DNA from: Clostridia bacterium
GTDB lineage: Bacteria > Bacillota > Clostridia > Oscillospirales > CAG-272
Reading direction: 5' to 3'
Length of the DNA stretch: 16,249 nt
Assembly: GCA_017451975.1 (NCBI GenBank)
Contig: JAFTNI010000091.1
Span: forward strand, 1 to 16,249
A program made the translations under genes and the position numbers. A model generated the notes under the pieces. It was not told where the DNA came from. It saw only the letters and a program-made list of their open reading frames with translations, and did not search any database. The first letter of the stretch is position 1; every line of letters begins with the position of its first letter. Shown piece by piece: positions 1 through 7,467 of the stretch.

Positions 1-26
1 GAAACGGGGCGGAATTTCTTGCTCAT
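1..26 (-). CDS. 5' end of an unidentified minus-strand gene (partial)
   Basis: Reading leftward, an ATG at 26-24 opens a frame that stays open to the window edge and begins MSKKFRPV. A Shine-Dalgarno AAGGAG lies at 42-37, ten bases before the ATG, and a good promoter lies further upstream at 91-64. Start, ribosome site and promoter together make a real gene likely, but eight codons are too few to name a product. It diverges from addA. Confidence 0.6.
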
Positions 27-63
27 AATAAAAAATCTCCTTATAAAAGGTTTAGTTAATTTA

Positions 64-91
64 ATTTTATCATATTTATCGTGTGTGTCAA
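64..91 (-). promoter_or_regulatory. Sigma-A promoter for the leftward partial gene
   Basis: On the minus strand the -35 box TTGACA (91-86) is perfect and is followed after 16 bases by the -10 box TAAAAT (69-64). It is placed correctly to transcribe the gene starting at 26. Confidence 0.6.
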
Positions 92-181
92 GTGAAATTA
101 TTATAATTTTGCGGCGAAGCGGGATTTTGCGTAACAGGGGAAGAAAAACTCATTTTATTTTGTTCTTGCGTAAATCACCCG

Positions 182-210
182 TTGACATCGCCCGAAAATA
201 AATATATAAT
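182..210 (+). promoter_or_regulatory. Consensus sigma-A promoter of addA
   Basis: TTGACA at 182-187 and TATAAT at 205-210 are both perfect consensus boxes with the ideal 17-base spacer. The -10 box ends 43 bases before the addA ATG. Nothing else lies between, so addA should be transcribed from its own promoter and not from an upstream gene. Confidence 0.85.
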
Positions 211-253
211 AAAATATACGGTTAATTTTTAAAGCATTTTACGGGAGGCAAAG

Positions 254-3200
254 ATGGAAACAATAAGATGGACAGAGAGCCAGCAGGCGGCTATAGACGC
301 GCGCGGATGTGCGCTCGCGGTTTCTGCGGCGGCAGGCTCGGGCAAAACCGCCGTGCTCACACAGCGAATAATAGAAAAGCTGTGGGCAGGGGAGGATATT
401 TCCCGTATGCTCGTAGTTACATTCACGAACGACGCGGCGGCAGACCTGCGCGAAAAAATACGCTCGGCACTTTCAAAGGCGCTGCTCGAAACACCCGATT
501 CACGCCATATGTCGCGCCAGCTTATAAAGCTTTCGGGCGCGAAGATAAGCACCATAAGCAGCTTCTGCCTATCGCTTGTAAAGGCAAACTACCGCGCGGC
601 GGGCTTGCCCTCCGATTTCGGCGTGCTTTCCGAAACGCAGGATGTGCTTTTGCGCAAGAACGTGGCAGACGAGCTTATTTCCGATTTCTTCTACGGCAGG
701 GTGCCGAAGGAAGAGGCGGATATTGCCGATTTCGCCGCGTTTGCCGATACCTTCGGCAAGCCGGGAAGCGACGAAGCTCTTACGGAATCTGTTTCCAATA
801 TATACGATAAGCTTTCAAGCACGGCGCTTTTTGAAGAAACGCTTGCCGTGTGGGCGCGCGAGCTTGACACGGCAGATGATTTTACAAAAACCAAATTCGG
901 CAAAAGCGCACTTTCATACGTTCTTAAATTTTGCGTACACTACAGAAAAATATTCGATGCCATGGTGGCTTACGCCTCCCTGCACGATGAGGTTGCGGGT
1001 TATTCCGCGGCTTACGCAGAGGAAAGCTCGTTTTTGTTCGGCATAGAGGCGAAAATAGAGCGCGGAGCGCCGTGGAGCGAAATAAGGGGCGATTTCGTTT
1101 CTCACAGCTTTGCAAAGCTTGGGCGTGCTGCAAGAGGCTATGTGCCCACGGCAGAGGTAGCGTACTTCCGCGATGCGCGTGAAAGCTTCAAGGCAGATTA
1201 TAAGGTCATTTGCGCAGAGATTTTTGTTTTTGGCGACGGCGCGTGCGCAGAGGGTGCGGAAATGCTCCAAAAGGCGCTTACCGACCTTTACCAATTCATA
1301 AAGATATACAAACGCAGGCTCGACGCGGAAAAGCGCAGGCGCCACGCAATTTCCTTTGCGGATATAGAGCATAAGGCGCTTTCGCTGGTTTGCGGGGAAG
1401 ACGGCGAGCCAACGCCGCTTGCGCTTTCCATGCGCGAAGATTTCGATGAAATATATATAGACGAATATCAGGATACGAACGAGGTTCAGGATAAAATTTT
1501 CACCTCGCTTTCAAGGGGCGATAACCGCTTTGTGGTTGGTGATATAAAGCAGTGTATTTACGCTTTCAGAAGCGCAGACCCCTCTATTTTCGAAGCGCTC
1601 ATAAACAGAAGCAGTAAATACGAAAAGGAAAGCACTGAAAGGGAGCAGAAAATTTTCCTTTCGCAAAACTTCCGTTCCACAGATGAAATACTGGAGTTTA
1701 CCAACGCCGTTTTCGAAAAGCAGATGCAGGCGGGCGGCGTTATGGCATATGGCAAGGACGAGCGCCTTTACGGCACGGGCAAGCACGGCGATAAGGTTCA
1801 CATAGCGCTATGCCTGCGCGATAAGGGCGAGGAAGCCGGGGTAGAGGCAGAATACGTTGCCAAAAAGATAAAGGAGCTTATTTCCACGGGCAAAAAGAAC
1901 GATGGTTCGCCTATAACCCCTGCCGATATAGTTATAATTCTCAGGTCGATGAAAAACCGAGCATCTGCTTTCAAGGATGCGCTTGACGCGCAAGGCATAC
2001 CCTGCGAGGACCTGGCAACAGAGCGCTTTTTCGAAAGCCCAGAAGTTTTGCTGGTGGTTTCGCTGCTGAACGTTATAGATAACCCCGAGCGCGATATTTA
2101 CCTTGCCGCGGCGCTTAAAAGCCCGCTTTACGGCGTTACACTTTCCGAGCTTGTGTTCATACGCAAATATGCGGGCGGCTCGCTTTTCGATGCACTGCGC
2201 ACGTTTACGGAAGAGAAGGATTTTGCCAAGGGCAAGCGCTTCCTTGCAGATTACGAGCGCTACCGCGAGGCGGCGAGAGTGAAGCCTTGCGACGAGCTTA
2301 TATGGCAGATATACCTGGAAAAAGAAATACTTTCGCTCGTTTCCTCCCATGAGGATGAGAGCATGGCGGCGCGAGAAGCGGCGCGCGCCAACCTTTTGCA
2401 GCTCTATAATTACGCGCGCACGTTTTCGGGCTCTGCCTTCCGCGGGCTTTACGATTTTCTTGCGTTTATTGCCGACGTTATAGAAAACGGCACGAAAATA
2501 GATATACCCGGCTCCACGGGCGAGGCGGCTTGCGTGCGCATAATCACCTCGCACCAATCGAAGGGACTTGAATACCCCGTGTGCTTCGTAAGCGCTTGTG
2601 GCGCTGCGCTCAACAAGCGCGATGCCATAAAAGATATAATAATCGACAAAGAGCTTGGCATTATACCGAAAATTGCGGCATCCTACGGGCTTGAGCGCGT
2701 AAACACACCGCAAAGGATGGCGGCTTCTTTTGCGCTTGCAAAGAGCGCCTGCAACGAGGAAATGCGCGTGCTTTACGTTGCGCTCACGCGAGCTAAGGAA
2801 AAGCTCTTTATCACGGGCGAGGTTCGCGGCAAGATTGAGGAAAACAGCAAAAAATATAATATTTTACCCGAGCACGGAAAATCGTTTTTCGAATATGAAG
2901 GCGAATTCTTTTCGCCCTATTCCGCCGCAAACTCGTCGAGCTTTCTCGATATGATATTGCCCGCGGCGGCGGGCAGAAGCGACCTCTGCACATCAGAAAT
3001 ATACTGCTCGGGCGAGGATGCGCCTGCAACAGAGGCAGAGGAGATAAGAGAGGAAGGCACGCAAGAGGACGAAACGACCTATTATGCGGCGAAAAAGCTT
3101 ATAGAAAAGCGCTTTTCCTTCCGTTACCCACACGCTCCGCTTTGCTCTGTGCCATCAAAGCTTTCCGTTTCACGCCTTTTCCCCGACGTGCTCGACGAGG

Positions 3201-3826
3201 ATGACGGCAGTGCAGAGCTTGAAGCCCGCGCAGAAGAAAACGCGGAAGTGCCCGTGCCGAAATTTATGCGCACAGAGGAAGAACGCGCAGACGGCGCGAA
3301 GAAGGGCAACGCCACGCACCTTTTCATGCAGTTTTTCGATTTCGATTCTGTAGAAAAGCTTGGCATAGAGGGCGAGATTGCAAGACTTTCGCGCGAAAAG
3401 TTTATTTTCGAAAGCGATGCCGCACTTATAAACCGCTATGCACTCAGCCGCTTCTTTGCGGGCCCGCTTGCGAAAGCGATGAAGAAAAGCAGCCGCGTTT
3501 ACAGGGAAAAGAGGTTTATTATCAACTACCCTGCGGAGAACTTTTCCGAAAACGAAGAAATGCGCGAAAGCCTTCGCTGCGAAAAGCTGCTTGTGCAGGG
3601 AATTATAGACTGCGCGTTTTTCGACGAAAACGGCAAGCTCATTCTCGTGGATTATAAAACGGATAGCTTCTACGGCGTACCCGAGCGCGAGGCAGAGGCG
3701 GCGTTGCGCGAACGCCATTCGCGCCAGATAGGCTACTATAAATACGCCTGCCGCGAGCTTTTCGGCGTGCCTTGCGAACACGCGTACATATATTCTTTTG
3801 CTTTAAATAAAACGATAGAAATCTGA
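254..3826 (+). CDS. addA: ATP-dependent helicase/nuclease subunit A (AddA)
   Basis: AddA is the helicase-nuclease subunit of AddAB, the RecBCD counterpart of Gram-positive bacteria that resects double-strand breaks for RecA. The 1190-residue length is normal for the family. Visible UvrD-type helicase motifs are the Walker A AAAGSGKT at residues 25-32, motif Ia VVTFTNDAAADLR near 54, DEYQD at 403-407, then VVGDIKQCIYAFR, LSQNFRST and SHQSKGLEYP, and VALTRA from about residue 842. The C-terminal RecB-like nuclease domain is intact: GIID with D1119, VDYKT with D1133 and K1135, and QIGYY with Q1158 and Y1161. GGGAGG at 243-248 fixes the start. No addB is adjacent, although it usually sits next to addA: a divergent gene lies upstream and a membrane protein downstream. 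Codon choice strongly favours ATA for isoleucine. Confidence 0.96.
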   Translation: METIRWTESQQAAIDARGCALAVSAAAGSGKTAVLTQRIIEKLWAGEDISRMLVVTFTNDAAADLREKIRSALSKALLETPDSRHMSRQLIKLSGAKISTISSFCLSLVKANYRAAGLPSDFGVLSETQDVLLRKNVADELISDFFYGRVPKEEADIADFAAFADTFGKPGSDEALTESVSNIYDKLSSTALFEETLAVWARELDTADDFTKTKFGKSALSYVLKFCVHYRKIFDAMVAYASLHDEVAGYSAAYAEESSFLFGIEAKIERGAPWSEIRGDFVSHSFAKLGRAARGYVPTAEVAYFRDARESFKADYKVICAEIFVFGDGACAEGAEMLQKALTDLYQFIKIYKRRLDAEKRRRHAISFADIEHKALSLVCGEDGEPTPLALSMREDFDEIYIDEYQDTNEVQDKIFTSLSRGDNRFVVGDIKQCIYAFRSADPSIFEALINRSSKYEKESTEREQKIFLSQNFRSTDEILEFTNAVFEKQMQAGGVMAYGKDERLYGTGKHGDKVHIALCLRDKGEEAGVEAEYVAKKIKELISTGKKNDGSPITPADIVIILRSMKNRASAFKDALDAQGIPCEDLATERFFESPEVLLVVSLLNVIDNPERDIYLAAALKSPLYGVTLSELVFIRKYAGGSLFDALRTFTEEKDFAKGKRFLADYERYREAARVKPCDELIWQIYLEKEILSLVSSHEDESMAAREAARANLLQLYNYARTFSGSAFRGLYDFLAFIADVIENGTKIDIPGSTGEAACVRIITSHQSKGLEYPVCFVSACGAALNKRDAIKDIIIDKELGIIPKIAASYGLERVNTPQRMAASFALAKSACNEEMRVLYVALTRAKEKLFITGEVRGKIEENSKKYNILPEHGKSFFEYEGEFFSPYSAANSSSFLDMILPAAAGRSDLCTSEIYCSGEDAPATEAEEIREEGTQEDETTYYAAKKLIEKRFSFRYPHAPLCSVPSKLSVSRLFPDVLDEDDGSAELEARAEENAEVPVPKFMRTEEERADGAKKGNATHLFMQFFDFDSVEKLGIEGEIARLSREKFIFESDAALINRYALSRFFAGPLAKAMKKSSRVYREKRFIINYPAENFSENEEMRESLRCEKLLVQGIIDCAFFDENGKLILVDYKTDSFYGVPEREAEAALRERHSRQIGYYKYACRELFGVPCEHAYIYSFALNKTIEI

Positions 3827-3839
3827 AAGGAAAACAAAA

Positions 3840-4421
3840 ATGTCTAACAAAAATTCAAACACAAAAGTTTCAATCACGAAGCAGAACAAAACGCCTGTGT
3901 GGGTTTGGTTTCTTGCGCTCGTGCCCGTTCTTTCCGCGGCGCTGTTTCTCGCAATAGCCGCAGGTATGATACCTGCAATTTCGCTCGACGTTTTCTATGA
4001 AACGGAAGCGGGCGAAACGGCTTGGCATACCTCCAGCATACTCGTGCTTCTTCTCACCATGGCTGCTTGGGTTGGTTGCGGCTTTGTATACGGATATTTC
4101 CGCGCGAAAATGGCTGCCTCTCTGCTCACTTTCCACGCAGTGCCCTTGCTTTGCGTGCTTGTTTATACGGTGTGCATGGTAATTGCACTTTTCGGCGGCG
4201 GTGATATAGCTACGGGCATAACTGTTCTCGATGTACCGCTTACGGTGGAAAGCCTTGCGCTTCTCGTTTCCTCGGGTATGTGGCTTTTCTCCTATATCGA
4301 TAGCTTCGTTTACGCAATAATCTACCTTGGCAACTTTGGCCTTTACCTTGACCTTGTTTTCATGTTGCTTACGTTTATCGTTGGCTTTGCAATAGGTAAA
4401 TCCAGAAGGCTTAAAGCGTGA
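3840..4421 (+). CDS. Five-helix membrane protein of unknown function
   Basis: I do not recognise this 193-residue protein. The first 20 residues are polar and lysine-rich, without a cleavable signal peptide. Hydrophobic segments follow at about 20-45, 64-87, 92-118, 126-150 and 155-185, and the short tail GKSRRLKA is basic. No catalytic or ligand-binding motif is evident. The ATG lies 13 bases after the addA stop, and its ribosome site AAAGGA overlaps that stop, so it is probably cotranscribed with addA from the 182-210 promoter. The coding sequence is not AT-rich like the genes just downstream, so it seems native. A role in DNA repair is not implied by position alone. Confidence 0.8.
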   Translation: MSNKNSNTKVSITKQNKTPVWVWFLALVPVLSAALFLAIAAGMIPAISLDVFYETEAGETAWHTSSILVLLLTMAAWVGCGFVYGYFRAKMAASLLTFHAVPLLCVLVYTVCMVIALFGGGDIATGITVLDVPLTVESLALLVSSGMWLFSYIDSFVYAIIYLGNFGLYLDLVFMLLTFIVGFAIGKSRRLKA

Positions 4422-4427
4422 TATAAT
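4419..4427 (+). promoter_or_regulatory. Candidate extended -10 promoter
   Basis: TGA-TATAAT matches the extended -10 consensus (TGN before a perfect TATAAT), and its TGA is the stop codon of the membrane-protein gene. No -35 box is visible at the right distance, as is typical of extended -10 promoters. It could drive the AT-rich pair beginning at 4487. The transcript would start inside the hairpin at 4429-4457, which is awkward, so the call is tentative. Confidence 0.35.
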
Positions 4428-4428
4428 G

Positions 4429-4457
4429 AAAATCGTGGGCTTATTGCTCACGATTTT
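4429..4457. terminator. Hairpin, likely bidirectional terminator
   Basis: A 12-bp stem with one G-T pair (left arm 4429-4440, right arm 4446-4457) surrounds the 5-base loop TTATT. The arms begin AAAA and end TTTT, as in a rho-independent terminator readable from either side. It closes the addA-membrane protein unit. The T-run is short, so efficiency is uncertain. Confidence 0.55.
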
Positions 4458-4486
4458 AGCATAAATTGTATAAAAAAGGAGTTTTT

Positions 4487-5218
4487 ATGGCAACGTGGGT
4501 TACACATCTTATCGTAGCCGATAAAATATTAAGCAAGATTCCACGGCTTTTGCGTAGCGAATTTTGCGTGGGGAATATCGCGCCAGACTGCAACATCGAA
4601 AACCAGGATTTCACAAGTTTTATCCCCTCGCGTGAGGTAACACACTGGATGCGGGGGAGCATAAAGCGCTTATCTGACGGCGAACGTTTTCTGAATGAAT
4701 ATGTTAAAGCGAAGAAAGCATTATCACCAAAGGAGGAATCATTCCTTCTGGGGTATTATGTACACTTGATAACCGATGCGGAATTTCGAAATTTCACCCA
4801 TAATGAAGAAAGGCTCCGCGCTTCATGGCGCAGAATAAAATCTATTCCCGCATTAAAAGAAAAATCCTCAAATATGCCTGAAACTTGGGAAACAGTAAAA
4901 GCGCTGATTCCTAAAAATGAGCGCTTTAAGGATATTTATTCGATTGAGAGAAAATATTTAAATGAGCACCCCGATTCGGGATATCTTACGGAAATATTGC
5001 TGCTTGAAAGCTTTCCTGATTACATAGATTATTTACCGAAAAATGCTGTTGTCAGAAAAATCAGAGTTATGGGATATATACCGCGCACAGAAAAAAGCGA
5101 ATACCCATATGTCGCCTTTACGGAAGATGAGTATTTCATTTTTATTGAAGAGGCGGCAGAAAAATCCGCGCACTATATATCGGCATACTACAATGAAAAA
5201 GAAGGAGCAAATATTTGA
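4487..5218 (+). CDS. Zinc-dependent phospholipase C-like protein
   Basis: The 243-residue product resembles the Zn_dep_PLPC family (PF00882), whose members bind metal with conserved His and Asp residues. The pattern is THL with H7, GNIAPD with N30 and D34, THW with H53, and GYYVHLITD with H93 and D97, in the usual order and spacing. No signal peptide is seen, so a secreted toxin role is unlikely; bacterial members of this kind are mostly uncharacterised. I use the ATG at 4487, not the in-frame ATG at 4466, because AGGAG at 4477-4481 sits five bases before it and the family begins at this point. The gene is clearly more AT-rich than addA. It ends one base before the start of the peptidase gene, so the two are probably cotranscribed and translationally coupled. 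Confidence 0.7.
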   Translation: MATWVTHLIVADKILSKIPRLLRSEFCVGNIAPDCNIENQDFTSFIPSREVTHWMRGSIKRLSDGERFLNEYVKAKKALSPKEESFLLGYYVHLITDAEFRNFTHNEERLRASWRRIKSIPALKEKSSNMPETWETVKALIPKNERFKDIYSIERKYLNEHPDSGYLTEILLLESFPDYIDYLPKNAVVRKIRVMGYIPRTEKSEYPYVAFTEDEYFIFIEEAAEKSAHYISAYYNEKEGANI

Positions 5219-5219
5219 T

Positions 5220-6218
5220 ATGAAAGCAAAGGTAGCAGATGAAAAAGCTGCAATAGGCGTTTTTTCACCGTCTTCGCCTATTTCTGTAACGGTCCCGTCG
5301 CGCTATAACAGAGGAAAAGAGTATTTGGAAAACAAAGGTTTTAAAGTTATTAACGGAAATCTTTTTGGTAAGAGCGATTTTTACCGTTCGGGGAACATAA
5401 AGGCACGTGCGGATGAATTTAATCAACTTATGTATAACGAGGATGTACAAATTTTGATGTCGGCAATAGGCGGCTTTAATACAAATTCTATTTTGCCCTA
5501 TATAGATTACGAGTATTTAAAAAATCATCCTAAAATAATCATTGGATATTCCGACGTTACGGCGTTGCTTTTGGGAATATATGCAAAAACGGGGCTCGTT
5601 ACGTTTTACGGCCCTGCTTTGGCGGCGTCGTTTGGTGAGTTTCCGCCGTTTGTCGATATGACTTTTGAAAGTTTCAAATCGATAGTTTGTGGCACCGAGA
5701 AAGTTCCTTATGATTACAAAATATTTCCAATATGGACCGATGAATTCATAAATTGGAAACAGCAAACAGGAAGCAAAAAAGAAAGAGCCAATGAATGCGT
5801 TTGCGTAAATCCAGGAAGGAGCAGAGGGCGCTTGATAGGAGGAAATTTGAACACGATGCAGGGAATTTTAGGAACTGAATATATGCCGGAGATAAGAAAA
5901 GGAGATATTTTTCTTTTGGAAGATTCTTGCAAAGATGCTTCCACCATTGAGAGAACGTTTTCTATGTTGAAGCTTTCCGGTGTATTCGATAAGGTAGGCG
6001 GAATAATTTTAGGCAAGCACGAAAGGTTCAATGATAACGGAACGGGCAGGGCACCATATGAAATTTTAAATGAAGTTCTCAATGGTTGTGAAGTCCCTTT
6101 TTTAGCAGAATTTGACTGTTGTCATACACATCCGATGTTTACTATGCCAATTGGCTGTGAAGTTGAACTAAATGCAACAGAAAAGAAAGTTACTCTTTGC
6201 GAAAAGCCGCTTCTATAA
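5220..6218 (+). CDS. S66 peptidase, MccF/LD-carboxypeptidase type
   Basis: S66 serine peptidases trim the terminal D-residue of muropeptides in the cytoplasm (LdcA) or inactivate microcin C-like peptide-nucleotides (MccF). The Ser-Glu-His triad is visible: S111 in the nucleophile elbow GYSDVTALL, E234 in FLLEDSC, and H302 in CCHTHPMFTMPIG (H304 is a less likely alternative). RLIGGNLNTMQGILGT followed by YMP looks more MccF-like than LdcA-like. The 332 residues fit the family. The ATG at 5220 is preferred: AAGGAG at 5202-5207 precedes it by 12 bases, and extra residues from the in-frame ATG codons at 5043 or 5193 would lie within the upstream gene and have no family match. Base use is AT-rich: the bases 5401-5460 contain 21 G+C of 60. 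The natural substrate cannot be told from sequence. Confidence 0.85.
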   Translation: MKAKVADEKAAIGVFSPSSPISVTVPSRYNRGKEYLENKGFKVINGNLFGKSDFYRSGNIKARADEFNQLMYNEDVQILMSAIGGFNTNSILPYIDYEYLKNHPKIIIGYSDVTALLLGIYAKTGLVTFYGPALAASFGEFPPFVDMTFESFKSIVCGTEKVPYDYKIFPIWTDEFINWKQQTGSKKERANECVCVNPGRSRGRLIGGNLNTMQGILGTEYMPEIRKGDIFLLEDSCKDASTIERTFSMLKLSGVFDKVGGIILGKHERFNDNGTGRAPYEILNEVLNGCEVPFLAEFDCCHTHPMFTMPIGCEVELNATEKKVTLCEKPLL

Positions 6219-6253
6219 AATTGTCACCATTTTTCCTCACCCACATACACTAC

Positions 6254-6282
6254 TAACAGATAGGCAAAATGCTTATCTGTTA
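6254..6282 (+). terminator. Hairpin, probable terminator of the peptidase transcript
   Basis: A 12-bp stem with one G-T pair (6254-6265 with 6271-6282) encloses the loop AAAAT and is followed by T-rich sequence on the plus strand. It lies 36 bases after the peptidase stop and 35 bases before the Cys-rich peptide start, so a 5' leader element for the peptide is the alternative. Confidence 0.5.
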
Positions 6283-6316
6283 TATTTACTTTTCAATTTT
6301 TATCGGGAGGAAAACT

Positions 6317-6469
6317 ATGAACTGCATTTGCAATCTTTTTAATAACGAAAGCCTTATCTGGATAATCATCATCGCGGCTCTTCTTCTTTCTTGCTATGGC
6401 ACGAATGGCTGCGGTTGCGGTAATAACTACAATCAGGGCACCGGCTGCGGCTGTGGCTGCGGCTGCTAA
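6317..6469 (+). CDS. 50-residue Cys/Gly-rich single-pass membrane peptide
   Basis: The ATG at 6317 has a strong ribosome site GGGAGG at 6305-6310, six bases upstream. The peptide has three parts: a short N-terminus MNCICNLFNNES, one hydrophobic helix at about 13-26 (LIWIIIIAALLLSC), and a tail of alternating Cys and Gly ending GCGCGCGC. Nine or more cysteines in 50 residues point to metal binding, disulfide cross-linking or lipid attachment. Small hydrophobic Gly/Cys-rich peptides of similar design occur in clostridial genomes and some Bacillota ones are spore-associated (YjcZ-like), but I cannot assign a function. A perfect terminator follows at once, so it is a compact single-gene unit. An upstream in-frame ATG at 6269 is less likely because it lies in a hairpin and has no ribosome site. 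Confidence 0.7.
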   Translation: MNCICNLFNNESLIWIIIIAALLLSCYGTNGCGCGNNYNQGTGCGCGCGC

Positions 6470-6484
6470 TCGCAAATAAAACCC

Positions 6485-6513
6485 AAATGCGCGGCTGTGA
6501 GCCGCGCATTTTT
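6485..6513 (+). terminator. Rho-independent terminator after the Cys-rich peptide
   Basis: A perfect 11-bp stem (6485-6495 with 6501-6511), G+C-rich at its core, surrounds the loop TGTGA and ends in five T's. It sits 15 bases after the peptide stop and only 22 bases before the dapA start, so it also forms the immediate upstream region of dapA. Confidence 0.8.
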
Positions 6514-6535
6514 GCATGAAAAGAGGTGTTTTCAA

Positions 6536-7417
6536 TTGTTAAAGGGTTCTATGGCGGCTCTTGTCACGCCGTTTTGTGAAAATGGGGAAATAGATTTCCC
6601 GTGCCTTGGAAGACTTATTGATTTTCAGATAAATAACGGCACTTCGGGCATAGTGGTGCTGGGCACCACGGGCGAAGCCCCCGCAATAAAAGAAACGGAG
6701 CGCGATGAAATTATAAGCTTTGCCGTTAAGCACGCATCGGGGCGCGCTCCCGTAATAGTCGGTTGCAGCGGCGGCGATACAGAGCACGCGCTGGAGCGCT
6801 CCTTGCGCGCAGAGGAGCTTGGGGCAGATGCTTTGCTTTTGCTCACGCCGTATTATAACAAGGCAAACCCAAGGGGGATGCGCGCGCATTTTCTTGCTTG
6901 CGCAGACGCAGTGCGCGTGCCGCTTATAATGTACAACGTGCCCGGGCGCACGGGCTGCTCGCTTTCGCTTGACGATATAGCCGAGCTTCGCACGCACGAA
7001 AACATAGCGGGCATAAAGGAAGCAAGCGGCAACATCGGCTTTTTTACCCGTGTTTGCGCGCTTGCCGAGGAAGATTTTGCCGTATACTGCGGCTGTGATG
7101 AATTCAATGTGCCTGCGCTTGCGGCGGGGGCGGCGGGGCTGATATCTGTGCTTGCCAACCTTTTTCCGAGCGAATGTGCCGCGATGTGCGCTCACATGGA
7201 AAAGGGTGAGGTTGCGGCGGCACGAGCTTTACAGAAGCGCTATTCGACTCTTATAGCGGCTCTGTTTGCAGAGCCGAACCCGATACCCGTAAAAACCGCG
7301 ATGAACGCGCTTTCGATAGAGGGTGTCGGCAAGGTGGGCGGCTTCCGCCTGCCGCTTTGCGAAATGAGCGAAGCGCCGAAGATGGCGCTTCTGCGCGAGC
7401 TGGCGAAGTTGGGGTAG
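6536..7417 (+). CDS. dapA: 4-hydroxy-tetrahydrodipicolinate synthase
   Basis: DapA condenses pyruvate with aspartate semialdehyde, the first committed step to meso-diaminopimelate and lysine, in the cytoplasm. The sequence has GTTGE with T44/T45, YNVPGRT with the catalytic Y133, and GIKEASG with the Schiff-base lysine K161. I choose a TTG start at 6536: AGAGGTG at 6522-6528 lies seven bases before it, the N-terminus MLKGSMAALVTPF fits the family, and the active-site residues then fall exactly at their Escherichia coli numbers. The in-frame ATG at 6497 lies in the loop of the preceding terminator. The product is 293 residues, a normal length. No promoter is evident between the terminator and the start, so expression may depend on readthrough or a promoter further upstream. 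A related lyase of the family (N-acetylneuraminate lyase type) is unlikely. Confidence 0.95.
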   Translation: MLKGSMAALVTPFCENGEIDFPCLGRLIDFQINNGTSGIVVLGTTGEAPAIKETERDEIISFAVKHASGRAPVIVGCSGGDTEHALERSLRAEELGADALLLLTPYYNKANPRGMRAHFLACADAVRVPLIMYNVPGRTGCSLSLDDIAELRTHENIAGIKEASGNIGFFTRVCALAEEDFAVYCGCDEFNVPALAAGAAGLISVLANLFPSECAAMCAHMEKGEVAAARALQKRYSTLIAALFAEPNPIPVKTAMNALSIEGVGKVGGFRLPLCEMSEAPKMALLRELAKLG

Positions 7418-7430
7418 GGTGAGAAGGCAG

Positions 7431-7467
7431 AAAAAGGTCAAAACGGATTATCCGTTTTGATCTTTTT
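7431..7467. terminator. Strong terminator of dapA
   Basis: A 17-bp stem with one G-T pair (7431-7447 with 7451-7467) and a 3-base loop TTA begins with five A's and ends with five T's, so it can work in both directions. It lies 13 bases after the dapA stop and faces the oncoming ispH-rpsA transcript. Confidence 0.85.

Noticed and set aside
19..201. Small plus-strand open frame at the left edge
   Set aside because: It overlaps the minus-strand start codon, its promoter and the addA promoter, and has no ribosome site.
1808..2713. Minus-strand open frame of 301 codons
   Set aside because: It is a shadow inside addA, whose helicase motifs span the same bases.
5043..5219. Upstream start for the S66 peptidase
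   Set aside because: The extra 59 residues overlap the preceding gene in another frame and match nothing in the family; the ATG at 5220 has a ribosome site.
6497..6535. ATG at 6497 as the dapA start
   Set aside because: It lies in the terminator loop, lacks a ribosome site, and would add 13 residues absent from the family.
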